A stretch of 64,000 bases of DNA from Chloroflexota bacterium (GCA_013112715.1 JABFGB010000020.1:1-64000); one strand, 5' to 3'; counted from the stretch's first letter, positions 16,314 through 27,356 are shown. Numbers and translations: made by a program. The notes: generated by a model from the letters alone, not told the origin.

Positions 16314-17567
16314 TTACAGGGGCAGCGAAAAACTAAAGGTTGTGCCTTTGCCCGCTTCACTTTCGACCCAGATTTCACCACCATGTGCCTCAATAAAACC
16401 ACGCGCGATTGCCAAACCTAATCCCGTCCCCCGATAGCCGTCATTGGCACGGGTACGGGAAGGCTCACCCCGATAAAAACTTTTGAAGATATGGGGCAAA
16501 TCGCTTGGATTAATGACCTCACCCGTGTTGTGAATTTCGATACACACCTTCTGGTTCATTTGGCGGGCGTGCAGGGTCACTTCACCGCCGGGAGGAGTAT
16601 GGCGGATGGCGTTATCGAGCAGGTTGTACAACACACGCTGAATTTTATCTGCCGCCATATTGACCAACTCAATGGGGTCTTCCACTCGCCCGGTTAGCCT
16701 AATTTTTTGTTTTTCGGCTTGGGCACTTATCCCACCCAACGTATCCGAGATCAAATCGCGGATGGAGGCTTTTTCGCGGGTGATTTTGAGGTGTCCGGTA
16801 TCCAATTGGGCCAATTCAAACAGGTCGTCAATCAAATGGCTGAGATGCTGCACTTCTTTTTGAATGCTCTCGTGATAGCGGTTGACTGTCTCAACATCCG
16901 AGACCACCCCGTCAATAATCGCTTCGTTCATAGCACGAATTGCCGCCAGTGGAGTGCGGAGATCATGCGAGACCCATGCAATCAAGGCGCGGCGGGTCAG
17001 TTCCAATTGGCGTTTTTGGTCGTCCACTTGCTGTAGTGCAGCCGCCATCGTGTTGAAGGTGCGGCCTAATTGTGCTAATTCATCACGGCCCGCAATCACG
17101 AGACGGGTGTTCAATTCGCCATCGGCGAGGCGTTCGGCGGCATGGGCCAGCATATAGATGCGTTTAATCATCGTGCCCGATACGACAAAACCCGCAATGG
17201 CTGAAACAATGCCTGCGAACATCAAGAGGGCTGTTGTTAATACAAAGTCGTGGGTACTGATAAACATCAACCGGGCCGTCACCCACACATTCATAAAGGT
17301 AAGAGCCACACTCAGCAGACACGTTGCCAAGACCGTCCAGCGCAAACTACTGAACCACTCCATAATTTCGCGGTGATAAATGACATAGGCCACAACAATC
17401 GTGACTGTCGCTGTGCCGGACATGATGAGGGTCAGCAGTTGAATGTCGCGCATGGGCGGGTTGAGCGCGGCGACGATCATGACCATGGCGATGCTGATGG
17501 CCGCGATTGACCCAATGACGAGTAAAAATATGGGATAGATGGGGGCGGTGAGCCTACGCTGGTTCAA
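16314..17567 (-). CDS. Membrane sensor histidine kinase
   Basis: 417 residues. Four hydrophobic segments lie in residues 10-132 with very short outside loops, so no large external sensor domain. A HAMP linker follows (about 133-185). The dimerisation helix carries the phosphorylated histidine at residue 201 in WVSHDLRTPLAAI. The ATPase domain has the N box (LLDNAIRHTPPGG), G1 and G2 motifs (GTGLGLAIARGFIEAHGG). It overlaps the upstream response regulator gene by 14 bases. The signal is probably membrane-derived, since there is little sequence outside. Confidence 0.95.
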   Translation of the reverse strand: MNQRRLTAPIYPIFLLVIGSIAAISIAMVMIVAALNPPMRDIQLLTLIMSGTATVTIVVAYVIYHREIMEWFSSLRWTVLATCLLSVALTFMNVWVTARLMFISTHDFVLTTALLMFAGIVSAIAGFVVSGTMIKRIYMLAHAAERLADGELNTRLVIAGRDELAQLGRTFNTMAAALQQVDDQKRQLELTRRALIAWVSHDLRTPLAAIRAMNEAIIDGVVSDVETVNRYHESIQKEVQHLSHLIDDLFELAQLDTGHLKITREKASIRDLISDTLGGISAQAEKQKIRLTGRVEDPIELVNMAADKIQRVLYNLLDNAIRHTPPGGEVTLHARQMNQKVCIEIHNTGEVINPSDLPHIFKSFYRGEPSRTRANDGYRGTGLGLAIARGFIEAHGGEIWVESEAGKGTTFSFSLPL

Positions 17568-18270
17568 ATTTGTACCCTACTCCCCACACGGTTTGGATAA
17601 AGGTCGGCTTAGAGGGGTCAGGTTCGATTTTTTCACGTAGCCGCCGGATATGGACAGTGACGGTGCTCTCGTCGCCATAAAATTCATAACCCCAAATGCG
17701 ATTGAGTAGTTGCTCCCGGGTAAAAACCTGCTGCGGATGAGAGGCCATTAGCCATAACAGTTCAAATTCTTTGGCGGTCAGGGTAATTGGCTGATTTTCG
17801 AGCAGGACAGTCCGGCGGATGGGGTCAATTTGCAGCGCGGTGAAGATCAGCGGTTTTTCATGATCTTCTTCTTTGGCACCTGTGCGACGCAAAACGGCCT
17901 TGACCCGTGCCACCAATTCGCGGGGGCTAAAGGGTTTGACGACGTAATCATCTACTCCCAGTTCAAAACCTGCGATTCGGTCAGATTCGTCACCGCGCGA
18001 GGTCAGCATGATAATCGGAATATCTTCATTCAGCTGCAGGTGGGGATAATCACCATCCCGCAGGGAACGGGTGATGTCGAACCCATCAATCCCCGGCAGC
18101 ATAATATCCAACAGCACCAGATCAATTTTGGCGTCGGCGAGTTTTTCGAGCGCCTGATACCCTGTACCTGCTTCCAAGACCGCCAAGCCTTCGCGTTCTA
18201 GATAGCGCCGCACGACTTCGCGGATAGTGGTGTCATCTTCTACAATCAGGATGGTCAACGGTTTTGCCAT
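17554..18270 (-). CDS. OmpR/PhoB-family response regulator
   Basis: 238 residues. The receiver domain has the acidic pair EDD (11-13), the phospho-acceptor Asp at residue 55 (LVLLDIMLPG) and the Lys in VVKPFSP. The winged-helix DNA-binding domain follows (LTAKEFELLWLMASHPQQVF, then VTVHIRRLREKIE and VWGVGYKF). It is the partner of the kinase immediately downstream, with 14 bases of overlap. A good sigma70-type promoter lies at 18325-18353. Targets are unknown. Confidence 0.97.
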   Translation of the reverse strand: MAKPLTILIVEDDTTIREVVRRYLEREGLAVLEAGTGYQALEKLADAKIDLVLLDIMLPGIDGFDITRSLRDGDYPHLQLNEDIPIIMLTSRGDESDRIAGFELGVDDYVVKPFSPRELVARVKAVLRRTGAKEEDHEKPLIFTALQIDPIRRTVLLENQPITLTAKEFELLWLMASHPQQVFTREQLLNRIWGYEFYGDESTVTVHIRRLREKIEPDPSKPTFIQTVWGVGYKFEPA

Positions 18271-18324
18271 AAAGCCACGATTTGATTTCCAAAATTTAGG
18301 ATTAGTCTATTATCGCGCAGATAA

Positions 18325-18353
18325 ATTACAGCGAGATTAAGAAATCGTGACAA
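18325..18353 (-). promoter_or_regulatory. Promoter of the two-component operon
   Basis: On the minus strand TTGTCA (18353-18348), a 17-base spacer and TGTAAT (18330-18325). Each box matches the sigma70 consensus at 5 of 6 positions. It lies about 55 bases before the response regulator start. Confidence 0.65.
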
Positions 18354-18431
18354 GCACTCACGTCAGATGGAAATGATTTAATCTTCCATCGTTCCCGAAT
18401 TCATCTGGTCATTTGCATCCTAAAAGGCTGT

Positions 18432-18437
18432 TATAAT
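18432..18437 (+). promoter_or_regulatory. -10 box of the small hypothetical gene
   Basis: A perfect TATAAT lies 35 bases before the preferred start codon at 18472. I see no convincing -35 box at 16-18 bases. The box overlaps the first in-frame ATG (18436), which argues against that ATG as the start. Confidence 0.5.
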
Positions 18438-18471
18438 GCGATTTAACAGCAGCATAGCCAGAGAGATGACC

Positions 18472-18804
18472 ATGATTAAGAAAGATGCTCCCATTATGCA
18501 AGAATTGTTTCAAGATAAGGAGATTGCCGTTTCACCTGAACGCCGAGCAATGTTAGGTCAGAAAGGTCGTCGCCTCTATGCTAAATACTGTGGCACCGAT
18601 GGCAGAGGAATCTGTGCTGAGAGTTTTGCTGAATATCACATTTGGCGGGGTGAATTAGTCGTGGCTCGTGATATGCTGGAATTCCTATCTGCTCAAATTG
18701 CTGTTTTGAGGCAAAATGAGGACATGCTCAACGAGAAATTATTGATGACTGAGCGATTGATTGAGAGAATACAAGCGCTTTTGGGGGAGACAATAGCTGT
18801 TTAA
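18472..18804 (+). CDS. Hypothetical protein
   Basis: 110 residues, family not recognised. The start at 18472 (MIKKDAP) is preferred: GAGAG lies 6 bases before it, and the longer frame from 18436 would begin inside the -10 box. A central basic segment (MLGQKGRRLYAKYCGTDGRG) is followed by a leucine-rich helical tail (MLEFLSAQIAVLRQNEDMLN) that may form a coiled coil. No signal peptide. It ends 5 bases before the alcohol dehydrogenase and probably shares its transcript. Confidence 0.55.
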   Translation: MIKKDAPIMQELFQDKEIAVSPERRAMLGQKGRRLYAKYCGTDGRGICAESFAEYHIWRGELVVARDMLEFLSAQIAVLRQNEDMLNEKLLMTERLIERIQALLGETIAV

Positions 18805-18809
18805 GACCT

Positions 18810-19910
18810 ATGAAAATTCAAGCCGCCGTACTCTATGAATCGAAAACCCCATTTGTGATTGAAGAATTGACTTTGCAGGAACCGCGTGATGGTGAGGTGC
18901 TTGTGAAAGTGGTGGCGTGTGGGGTCTGCCACAGTGATTATCATCTGGTAGCGGGCACAACCCAACATCCCATGCCTGTTGTGTGTGGGCATGAGGGCGC
19001 TGGGGTCGTCGAAGCGGTTGGCGCAGGTGTGACCCGTGTACGTCCCGGCGACCATGTGGCCCTCAGTTGGAGTCCGGATTGTGGCGAATGTTTCTACTGC
19101 CGACATGGGCAACCGAATTTATGTGACACATTTACTGGGCCAATTTGGGCAGGCACAATGTTAGACGGCACACCACGCCTGTATCGAGGTAAAGACCCGG
19201 TGTATCACTACTGCGGTCTAGCGACCTTTGCTGACCATGTAGTCGTATCGCAGCAAAGTTGCATCCCGATTGCCCAAAATGTCCCACTGAAAGTGGCCTC
19301 CTTGGTGGGGTGCGCGGTGGCGACAGGCGTCGGCGCGGTGATGTATACCGCTGGGGTGCGTCCGGGTGAAAGCGTGGTAGTCTTGGGTTGTGGTGGGGTC
19401 GGATTAAATATATTGCAGGGCGCAAGGCTGTGTGGCGCGAATCCGATTATCGCGGTGGATGTGAATGAGGCCAAAATGCAGTTGGCCCGTCAGTTTGGCG
19501 CAACACATACCCTCTATTCCGACGACCACCTCATTGAAGCGGTGCGCGATCTGACAGGTGGACGTGGAGCCGACCATGCTTTCGAGGCGGTAGGTATCCC
19601 GAAATTACAGGAATTGGCGCTGGAAGTGGCTCGCCCCGGTGGAACGATTGTGCTGGCGGGTTTATCGCCAATGGGTTCAGCGACCAATTTGCCGGGGGCG
19701 ATCATCACGCGACAGGAAAAGACCATCAAGGGCAGCTATTATGGCTCCGTCAATCCTAGCCGCGATTTTCCCATGCTGCTGGATTTATATATGGCGGGTA
19801 AGCTGAAATTGGACGAATTGGTTTCGCGGGAATATCCATTGAGTCAAATCAATCAAGCCTATGATGCCATGCTCGGCGGAGAAGTGGCACGCGGGGTGAT
19901 TGTATTCTGA
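18810..19910 (+). CDS. Zinc-dependent alcohol dehydrogenase (class III-like)
   Basis: 366-residue medium-chain dehydrogenase. Catalytic zinc ligands are C40 and the GHE motif at 60-62, plus the later Cys in LVGCAVATG. The structural zinc site CGECFYCRHGQPNLC has all four cysteines. The NAD-binding motif is VLGCGGVGLN. Sequence features resemble the S-(hydroxymethyl)glutathione/mycothiol-type dehydrogenase branch, but substrate is not settled. It lies 5 bases after a small gene with no clear ribosome site of its own, so it may rely on coupling. Confidence 0.9.
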   Translation: MKIQAAVLYESKTPFVIEELTLQEPRDGEVLVKVVACGVCHSDYHLVAGTTQHPMPVVCGHEGAGVVEAVGAGVTRVRPGDHVALSWSPDCGECFYCRHGQPNLCDTFTGPIWAGTMLDGTPRLYRGKDPVYHYCGLATFADHVVVSQQSCIPIAQNVPLKVASLVGCAVATGVGAVMYTAGVRPGESVVVLGCGGVGLNILQGARLCGANPIIAVDVNEAKMQLARQFGATHTLYSDDHLIEAVRDLTGGRGADHAFEAVGIPKLQELALEVARPGGTIVLAGLSPMGSATNLPGAIITRQEKTIKGSYYGSVNPSRDFPMLLDLYMAGKLKLDELVSREYPLSQINQAYDAMLGGEVARGVIVF

Positions 19911-19936
19911 CCTAAAAAGAGAATGGGACTAGCATC

Positions 19937-19999
19937 GGAGCAGCACGCCACCAGTAGCGAAAAAATGCTATGCCATCATTCTTCGCTTTGCGCTGCTCC
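19937..19999. repeat. Large imperfect inverted repeat
   Basis: Outer arms GGAGCAGC (19937-19944) and GCTGCTCC (19992-19999) enclose inner arms AGCGAA (19956-19961) and TTCGCT (19982-19987). The structure has two unpaired bulges and no T-run. It sits in the 218-base gap between the alcohol dehydrogenase and the STAND gene. It could be a terminator, a small mobile-element relic or a structured RNA. The rest of the gap shows nothing else. Confidence 0.45.
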
Positions 20000-20128
20000 A
20001 ATGTGAATCCCGTACACTTCCAACGATACCTCATAATGTGGTAGCAAATTGAGCGCAAATCTGCGAAAATGAACGCAAACGCCACCCCAATTTCTATTCG
20101 TTATGCGGACTAATAGAGGACTAACCTA

Positions 20129-22993
20129 TTGGATCCCCGCCTGCAATTTCAACAAACCTTACAACAGGCGCTTGATACCTATCATCCGGGATGGGATGTG
20201 CGGCATCATGCTACATGGGAAGAACGTTACCGTGAGGCATGGGAACAAAATCGGCGGTTTAATGTCTGGGTAGATACGCTAAAACGTTGGGTGGCCGGTG
20301 ATCATTTCCCCCGCCTGAAAAAATTCGAAGATTTTTTGACGAGTGTGGATTTTCCGCCGGATGTGCGCGACGAACTACACAAGCAGTTTCACCAAGCGCG
20401 GGTACAAAATCGGCGCTTGGATGCTCCCCCAGACACGATAACTCCCCGTTTCCCAAAATCGCTGCTTATCGTAGGGCAGTCACCTATGAGTATAGGTCGT
20501 CCATTTGTGGGGCGGGAGCGCGAATTGGAGACTTTGCGGATGATTTTGGCTGACCCCACAACACGTATTGTCACCGTAATGGGGCGCAGCGGAATTGGCA
20601 AAACAGCGTTGATTTGTCATGCCTTGCGCGAGATTGAAACGGGTCAATCGGACATCGAAAACGTCTATGGCATCCTCTATGTAAGCGCCGTCCGTGGGCA
20701 GCGGGTTCTAGAACAGGTGGCGATGGCGGGGAGGCCCCTATTGGAGGATGTTTCCCATCGCCCGGTATTCATTTTTTTAGATAATTTAGAAGACTTGATA
20801 GATGACGAAGGCCATTTAACCGACCCTGAATTAAGCCAACTTATTTTTCAAACCCTCCGCCAAAACAGCCCCATCCGATTTCTGCTCACCTCCCAAATTG
20901 AATTGACCTTCCCGCGTGACTTGCGCCATCTCAATCGAGTAGTGGTTTTGGAGGAGGGCCTATCGGAAGCCGAAGGAATTCAACTGCTGCGTGACCTTGA
21001 CCCCGGCGGTACATGTGGTCTGCGAGATGCACCCGATGAACTGCTGCGACAGGCCGTACAAAAGGTACATGGTGTCCCGCGTGCGCTGGAAGTGCTGGTC
21101 GGGATTCTGGAAGATGACCGATTGGCACGCCTTGACCGTGTATTAGCGGAATTCGGCAAGTGGCGCGATGTGCAGGACATGATTCAGACAGGCTATCGGC
21201 GTTTGGATGCACAAGCCCAATGGGTATTGAAGGCCCTCGCAGTGTATCGGCGCCCGGTGCGGGCTGAGGCGATTGAATTTTTGCTGCGGCCCGTTGACTC
21301 GAACTTTGCCGGACGGGAGGTGTTGCAGCGATTGACACGCACCCGTATGGTGACGATTGACCGAACCAGTGGCTTGATTTCCCTGCACCCAATTGATGCC
21401 GATTACGCCTATGCCCAATTGGATGAACGTGGCCCCAGCAGCCGGGAGGCACTGCAACGGCGGGCCGCAGCCTATTATGAGCAGATGCGGATTGCTCCCG
21501 ATTATTGGCGGGGTGTGCAAGACCTTGAACCTCAATTATTGGCTTTTGAACATTATTTGAAAGCTGGAGATGCGGAAACCGCCCTACAGCAAATTGGTGA
21601 ACGTGGCTTTGACGTAATGCTATTGTGGGGGCATGGTCAGCGTGTCATTCATCTACGCCAGCGGGTGATTGGCAAATTGGGTGATGCTCGCATGGAATAC
21701 ATGAATTTATTTGGGTTGGCCCGTGCCTATCAAGCCGCTGGTCAGTTTCAAGAGGCAATAGATTGCTTTGGGCGAGTTATGATTATGGCGGCAGCAGCAG
21801 GGGATACCTCACGGGTGCGCTTGTCGCTGGTCGGTTTGGGAGATATTTATCGCAATCAGGGACGCTATAACGAGGCCATAGATTGTTATTTGCAAGCGTT
21901 AGCGGCCTCTAATGAACAGGATGTTGAAGCCGAGGGCACAGCACTGTTGGGCTTGGGCCTGATTTATCACCAGATGGGGGATGATGAATCGGCACTAGAA
22001 CGGGTAAGGCAAGCACTGGGGTTGGCGGAAAAAGACCCCCCCTTACAAAGCCGATGCTTGATCATATTAGGTTATATCGTACGGAATCAGGGCCGTTATG
22101 CCGACGCCCTTGCCCAGACCGAACAGGCCTTGCACTTTGCTGAAAGTGCCCAAGATTTAAATGGGGCCGGCCACAGCCACAGCCTTTTGGGATTGATTCA
22201 CACCGAATTAGGCCATTACCCGACTGCCGCGCAACATCTCTCTCAATCTATGGAAATTGCCACCAAGTCGGGCGATTGGGGCAGTCAATGTCAGCGATTG
22301 TCGCGCCTATGCAGTTTAGAAATTGATGTCGGGGATACCGCCAAAGCATTGGACTATGGCTCACAGGCACTAGAGATTGCAACTCGGATTGGGGCATGGT
22401 CGGCGGAACGATTGGCCCGTTGGCAGTTGGGCCGGGTGGCCTTGGCGACTGGCGACCCGCATTCCGCTGTTACTCACTTGATGGCAGCGGCAGAAGTGGC
22501 ACGTGAGATTCAAAGTAATCTTGATTTACAGCCAATTTTGACCCACCTCGCGCTGGCCTATCTTGCATTGGGTCGCTTGAAAGAGGCCCTCGAAACCATC
22601 GAAACCAGTCCGGCCTATGCGACGGCGATTCATCGCCCGATGGGTATGATGACCCAAGGATTGATTTTAATGAAAATGGGCGATGGGTGGGGGGCGGAAA
22701 GTGCGTTTCAGGAGGCGGTCACTGCTGCTGATGGACTATTGAAATCTCCGCCAACCTATGTTCGGGCGGGATATATCAAAACAACGGCATTAGCGGGTTT
22801 GGCGATTGTGAATGAGTCGCAGCGTGAGAGCTATTTGCAGCAAAGCCAAAAAGCCCTTGAACGGGCATTGCAGATCTATCAGGGGGCGGGGCTGGTCGCT
22901 GAAGTAGGGCGCTGGTTAGGCGAATTGCAGCAAACCATAGGGGATGCCGATTTGCTTGCTCCCCTATGGAAGCTATTAAAAACCCTTGATTAG
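20129..22993 (+). CDS. STAND-family NTPase with TPR repeats
   Basis: 954 residues. The first 110 are unassigned (short basic helical region). A signal-transduction ATPase module follows: FVGRERELETL, Walker A GRSGIGKT (152-159), Walker B VFIFLDNL (213-220) and a sensor-like FLLTSQIELTFPRD. A winged-helix-like stretch (QAQWVLKALAVYRRPVRAEA) comes next. From about residue 500 to the end are tetratricopeptide repeats (for example GLGDIYRNQGRYNEAIDCYL). Such proteins oligomerise after ligand binding to the repeats. Start codon is TTG, 8 bases after AGAGGA. No known effector domain is visible, so defence versus regulation cannot be decided. Confidence 0.85.
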   Translation: MDPRLQFQQTLQQALDTYHPGWDVRHHATWEERYREAWEQNRRFNVWVDTLKRWVAGDHFPRLKKFEDFLTSVDFPPDVRDELHKQFHQARVQNRRLDAPPDTITPRFPKSLLIVGQSPMSIGRPFVGRERELETLRMILADPTTRIVTVMGRSGIGKTALICHALREIETGQSDIENVYGILYVSAVRGQRVLEQVAMAGRPLLEDVSHRPVFIFLDNLEDLIDDEGHLTDPELSQLIFQTLRQNSPIRFLLTSQIELTFPRDLRHLNRVVVLEEGLSEAEGIQLLRDLDPGGTCGLRDAPDELLRQAVQKVHGVPRALEVLVGILEDDRLARLDRVLAEFGKWRDVQDMIQTGYRRLDAQAQWVLKALAVYRRPVRAEAIEFLLRPVDSNFAGREVLQRLTRTRMVTIDRTSGLISLHPIDADYAYAQLDERGPSSREALQRRAAAYYEQMRIAPDYWRGVQDLEPQLLAFEHYLKAGDAETALQQIGERGFDVMLLWGHGQRVIHLRQRVIGKLGDARMEYMNLFGLARAYQAAGQFQEAIDCFGRVMIMAAAAGDTSRVRLSLVGLGDIYRNQGRYNEAIDCYLQALAASNEQDVEAEGTALLGLGLIYHQMGDDESALERVRQALGLAEKDPPLQSRCLIILGYIVRNQGRYADALAQTEQALHFAESAQDLNGAGHSHSLLGLIHTELGHYPTAAQHLSQSMEIATKSGDWGSQCQRLSRLCSLEIDVGDTAKALDYGSQALEIATRIGAWSAERLARWQLGRVALATGDPHSAVTHLMAAAEVAREIQSNLDLQPILTHLALAYLALGRLKEALETIETSPAYATAIHRPMGMMTQGLILMKMGDGWGAESAFQEAVTAADGLLKSPPTYVRAGYIKTTALAGLAIVNESQRESYLQQSQKALERALQIYQGAGLVAEVGRWLGELQQTIGDADLLAPLWKLLKTLD

Positions 22994-22999
22994 GTATCT

Positions 23000-25900
23000 T
23001 TATAAACTCCGATAATGCTCCTGCAAACTACGTGATTTTAGTGATTTGTCCCGCAAAGCCCGAATCCCCTGCACGGCGGCTTGGGCAGCACTAAGGGTGG
23101 TCATCAGTGGCACACCATAACGGATGGCAGTGGTGCGAATGAGCGCCCCGTCACTATGGGCGGTTGAGCCAAGCGGCGTATTGATGACCAGATCAATCTC
23201 ACCAGCCTGAATAAAGTCGGCGGCGTGGGGACTGCCCTCGGTCACTTTGTTGATGGCCTTAACCGGGACGCCCGCCCGTTCAAAAAAGGCCGCTGTGCCC
23301 TTCGTTGCCAAAATGCTGAAGCCCATACGATGCAGATCACGCGCCAATTTTAGCCCAGCACTCTTATCAAAGTCGTTCAGGCTCATAAAGACCGTGCCCT
23401 TGAGTGGCAGGCGATCACCCGCCGCCATCTCCGCTTTGGCGAAGGCGTGCCCAAAATGGGAGGCATGGCCCATGACCTCGCCTGTACTCCGCATTTCTGG
23501 CCCCAAGAGCGCATCCACCCCCCAGAATTTCTTGAAAGGCAGAACGGCCTCTTTGACAAAAAAGCCGCGCACAGTGGGTTCTTCAACTAAACCAATCTCG
23601 GCCAGCTTCTTGCCGAGGATGACCTGCGTGGCGATTTTGGCAAGGGGTACACCCGTCGCCTTGCTGACATAGGGTGTGGTGCGGCTGGCGCGTGGATTGA
23701 CTTCCAGCACGTATACCACATCTTCTTTGATGGCGTATTGCACATTCATGAGGCCGCGCACCCCCAATGCCAAACCAAGTCGTTCGGTGTATTCGCGGAT
23801 GATGGAGAGGTGGTAGGATGAAATTTTGTAGGGAGGCAAAACACACGCCGAATCGCCGCTGTGGACACCTGCCTCCTCAATATGTTGCATGATACCGCCA
23901 ATGACGACGCGCTCCCCATCCGCCACCGCGTCCACATCTACCTCATACGAGTCTTCGAGGTAGTGGTCAATCAACATGGCACGACCTGATGAGGCTTCAA
24001 GGGCGGTTTTGACATAACCTTGTAACTCAGTCTCGCTGTAGACAATCGCCATGGCCCGACCACCCAAGACATAAGAGGGCCGCACCATGACGGGATATTC
24101 AACGTGGGAAGCGACGATCCGTGCCTCATCTAATGAAGTGGCGATGCCGTAGGCCGGACTGGGAATATCGAGTTCACGCAGGAGGGTGGCAAATCGTTCA
24201 CGGTCTTCAGCAAGGTCAATCGCGTCCGACGATGTGCCCAAAATGGGGACACCTGCCGCCGTTAATCGTCCCACCAAATTGAGAGGGGTCTGTCCGCCAA
24301 ACTGTACGATCACGCCTTTCAGTGGTTGTTCCCGTTCAATGATATTCAAGGTGTGTTCAAGGGTCAGCGGCTCAAAATAGAGGCGGTTGGGGATGTCGTA
24401 ATCCGTGCTGACGGTTTCGGGATTGCAGTTAATCATCACGGCCTCATAGCCCGTCTCGCGCAAGGCCATGACCGCGTGAACACAACAGTAATCAAATTCG
24501 ATGCCCTGCCCGATACGATTTGGACCCCCGCCCAAAATAATCACTTTTTCATTGTCTGATGGCGGGAATTCGCTCTCAGATTCATAGCTGCTATATAGAT
24601 AAGGCGTATACGATTCAAATTCGGCAGCGCAGGTGTCCACCATATGGAAAGTGGGGGAAAGCCCTGCTGTATGTCGTTTTTCGCGCACTTTGAGGGCATT
24701 GGTGGCAAGCAACCAGCCAATATGGGCATCGCCAAAACCTATGCGTTTCGCTTTTCGCAGCAATTGGGTGGGAAGGTCTTCCAAATGAGGATATTGGCTG
24801 ATTTCATTTTCTAGCCAGACGATTTCCGCCATCTGGGTCAAGAACCATACATCAATACCCGTCACCACGTTAATTTCGATAGGAGTATGCCCGGCACGGA
24901 GAGCCTCCCAAATCGCCCAGATGCGTTCAGCACGCGGAATGGCAAGGCTTTCAATGTTGCCATCCCAAACGGAATATTGTGGCGTCGGATAGGGGGTGCG
25001 TGACAATTCCAACGATTGCAGGCCCTTGAGCAGTGATTCCTTAAAAGTGCGTCCCATCGCCATAACCTCGCCGACGGATTTCATCTGCGGGCCGAGGGTA
25101 GGGTCTACACCGGGGAATTTTTCAAAAGCCCAGCGCGGGATTTTGGTGACAACATAATCAATACTCGGTTCAAAGGCCGCGACGGTGGTACGGGTGATGT
25201 CATTTTGTAGCTCATCCAACCGATAGCCGACCGACAGTAGCGCCGCAATTTTGGCAATCGGGAAACCCGTCGCTTTGCTGGCAAGGGCCGATGAACGGCT
25301 GACACGCGGGTTCATTTCAATAATCAACACCCGCCCCTCGTCAGGGTTAACCGCGAATTGCACATTGGAGCCGCCCGTTTCGACGCCGACGGTTTGCATG
25401 ACGACCCGTGCCATATCCCGCAAGCGTTGATATTCACGATCTGTCAGGGTCATGGCTGGCGCGACGGTGATGGAATCGCCCGTATGAACGCCCATCGGGT
25501 CAATATTTTCGATGGAGCAGATCACCACAAAATTATTGGCTCGATCTCGCATGACTTCTAATTCAAATTCTTTCCACCCAACGACACTTTCTTCGACCAG
25601 CACGGTATGGACGGGACTTTCGCGCAATCCAAATTCGGCTTTTTTGACAAAATCAGTGGGGTCATAGGCGATGCTGCCCCCACTGCCCCCCAGCGTAAAC
25701 GAAGGGCGAATCAGAATGGGGTAGCGGTTGATTTCGGCAGCAACGGTTTGGGCTTCGGCAAGGGTGCGGGCGATGCCACCCTTTGGTACTTCAAGGCCCG
25801 CTTCAATCATGGCTTTTTGAAACAGCAGGCGGTCTTCAGCCAATTGAATCGCGTTGATGTTCGCGCCAATCAATTCAACACCATATTTTTCGAGAATGCC

Positions 25901-26215
25901 CTGTTCCGCCAATGCCAGCGCCATATTCAGGGCCGTTTGACCGCCGACAGTGGGCAAAATCGCGTCGGGGCGCTCCTGCGCGATAATCATTTCCACCACA
26001 TCCGGCGTCAGCGGCTCGATATAAGTCGCGTCAGCTAGTTCGGGGTCGGTCATGATGGTGGCGGGGTTGCTGTTGACCAAGACCACCCGATAGCCTTCTT
26101 TTTTGAGGGCACGGACAGCTTGGGTACCGCTGTAATCAAATTCGGCGGCCTGCCCAATCACAATCGGGCCAGCGCCAATGACGAGAATCGTTTCAATATC
26201 AGTTCGTTTGGGCAT
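23000..26215 (-). CDS. carB: Carbamoyl-phosphate synthase large subunit
   Basis: 1071 residues, full length. Two homologous ATP-grasp halves are visible (first half from [20 protein letters not shown]; second from [19 protein letters not shown]), then a C-terminal allosteric domain ([19 protein letters not shown]). It makes carbamoyl phosphate from bicarbonate, ATP and glutamine-derived ammonia for pyrimidine and arginine synthesis. carA ends 4 bases before its ATG. The STAND gene converges on it, the two stops being 7 bases apart. Confidence 0.98.
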   Translation of the reverse strand: MPKRTDIETILVIGAGPIVIGQAAEFDYSGTQAVRALKKEGYRVVLVNSNPATIMTDPELADATYIEPLTPDVVEMIIAQERPDAILPTVGGQTALNMALALAEQGILEKYGVELIGANINAIQLAEDRLLFQKAMIEAGLEVPKGGIARTLAEAQTVAAEINRYPILIRPSFTLGGSGGSIAYDPTDFVKKAEFGLRESPVHTVLVEESVVGWKEFELEVMRDRANNFVVICSIENIDPMGVHTGDSITVAPAMTLTDREYQRLRDMARVVMQTVGVETGGSNVQFAVNPDEGRVLIIEMNPRVSRSSALASKATGFPIAKIAALLSVGYRLDELQNDITRTTVAAFEPSIDYVVTKIPRWAFEKFPGVDPTLGPQMKSVGEVMAMGRTFKESLLKGLQSLELSRTPYPTPQYSVWDGNIESLAIPRAERIWAIWEALRAGHTPIEINVVTGIDVWFLTQMAEIVWLENEISQYPHLEDLPTQLLRKAKRIGFGDAHIGWLLATNALKVREKRHTAGLSPTFHMVDTCAAEFESYTPYLYSSYESESEFPPSDNEKVIILGGGPNRIGQGIEFDYCCVHAVMALRETGYEAVMINCNPETVSTDYDIPNRLYFEPLTLEHTLNIIEREQPLKGVIVQFGGQTPLNLVGRLTAAGVPILGTSSDAIDLAEDRERFATLLRELDIPSPAYGIATSLDEARIVASHVEYPVMVRPSYVLGGRAMAIVYSETELQGYVKTALEASSGRAMLIDHYLEDSYEVDVDAVADGERVVIGGIMQHIEEAGVHSGDSACVLPPYKISSYHLSIIREYTERLGLALGVRGLMNVQYAIKEDVVYVLEVNPRASRTTPYVSKATGVPLAKIATQVILGKKLAEIGLVEEPTVRGFFVKEAVLPFKKFWGVDALLGPEMRSTGEVMGHASHFGHAFAKAEMAAGDRLPLKGTVFMSLNDFDKSAGLKLARDLHRMGFSILATKGTAAFFERAGVPVKAINKVTEGSPHAADFIQAGEIDLVINTPLGSTAHSDGALIRTTAIRYGVPLMTTLSAAQAAVQGIRALRDKSLKSRSLQEHYRSL

Positions 26216-26219
26216 GGGC

Positions 26220-27356
26220 CTATTTCTTATGGGTATGCATCAGTTGGACAAATTCATCAAACAGCGGATCGGCATCGTGTGGGCCGGGGGCCGCTTCGGG
26301 GTGATATTGGATGCTCAGAGCGGGCAAACTGGTGTGACGTAGCCCCTCGCAGCAGCCATCATTTAAATTCAAGTGGGTGATTTCCACCTCGGCGGGCAGG
26401 CTGGCAGGGTCAACCGCAAAATTGTGATTATGGGCACTGATTTCGACCCGTCCTGTTGGAGTGTAACGCACAGGCTGGTTGCCGCCATGATGCCCAAATT
26501 TGAGGCGATAGGTCTTGCCACCCAACGCCTGCCCCAAAATTTGATGGCCCAAGCAGATGCCAAACACTGGAACTTTACCCAAAAGCTGTTGCGTGGCTTC
26601 GACGGCATACGGTAATGCCGATGGGTCGCCGGGGCCATTGCTTAATAAAACACCATCGGGTTTCAGGGCCAGTGTTTCGGCGGCGGTGGTTTTGGCCGGG
26701 ACAACCGTTACCTGACAGCCATTGGCGGCAAGGCGGCGCAGGATATTGCGTTTAAGGCCGAAATCATAGGCGACCACATGCAGTTTTTCAGTGGAGGGGG
26801 TAGACGATGATTTAAATTCCCATACGTCGTCGGTAGCATCCGTCCAATGATAGGGTTCGTCACAACTGACGGCCTGCACCAAATCTATGCCATCCAAACC
26901 TGACCATGCCCGCGCTTGGGCCACAAGGTTGTCATTGGAAAAATGAGCCTCAGTCGAAAGCACCCCTTTTTGACTGCCATTGTCACGCAGACGGCGGGTT
27001 AGAGCGCGAGTGTCAATCTCACTGATACCGATAACTCCCTGCTCGGCCAACCATGTATCGAGCGTTTTGGTGGCACGCCAATTGGAAATAACAGGACTGA
27101 GTTCGCGGATGATAAAGCCGTTCAGGAAAATGCGCTGTGACTCGTCGTCCTCCAAATTGATACCCGTATTGCCAATCTGGGTGGCCGTCATCACCACCAT
27201 CTGTCCGGCATAACTGGGGTCGGTCAAAATTTCCTGATACCCGGTTAGGCTGGTATTAAAAACCACCTCACCGACCTGTGTGCCCTCCGCCCCAAAGCCA
27301 ATGCCCATCAGGATACTGCCATCTTCAAGTGCTAATCGTGCGGTTCGTTCTGTCAT
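26220..27356 (-). CDS. carA: Carbamoyl-phosphate synthase small (glutaminase) subunit
   Basis: 378 residues from the ATG at 27356 ([13 protein letters not shown]). A longer frame to 27521 adds 55 residues with no similarity to the family. The class I glutaminase triad is present: nucleophile Cys in [13 protein letters not shown], and the His-Glu pair in [11 protein letters not shown]. It hydrolyses glutamine and passes ammonia to CarB. No PyrR site or attenuator is evident in the 76 bases upstream. Confidence 0.97.
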   Translation of the reverse strand: MTERTARLALEDGSILMGIGFGAEGTQVGEVVFNTSLTGYQEILTDPSYAGQMVVMTATQIGNTGINLEDDESQRIFLNGFIIRELSPVISNWRATKTLDTWLAEQGVIGISEIDTRALTRRLRDNGSQKGVLSTEAHFSNDNLVAQARAWSGLDGIDLVQAVSCDEPYHWTDATDDVWEFKSSSTPSTEKLHVVAYDFGLKRNILRRLAANGCQVTVVPAKTTAAETLALKPDGVLLSNGPGDPSALPYAVEATQQLLGKVPVFGICLGHQILGQALGGKTYRLKFGHHGGNQPVRYTPTGRVEISAHNHNFAVDPASLPAEVEITHLNLNDGCCEGLRHTSLPALSIQYHPEAAPGPHDADPLFDEFVQLMHTHKK

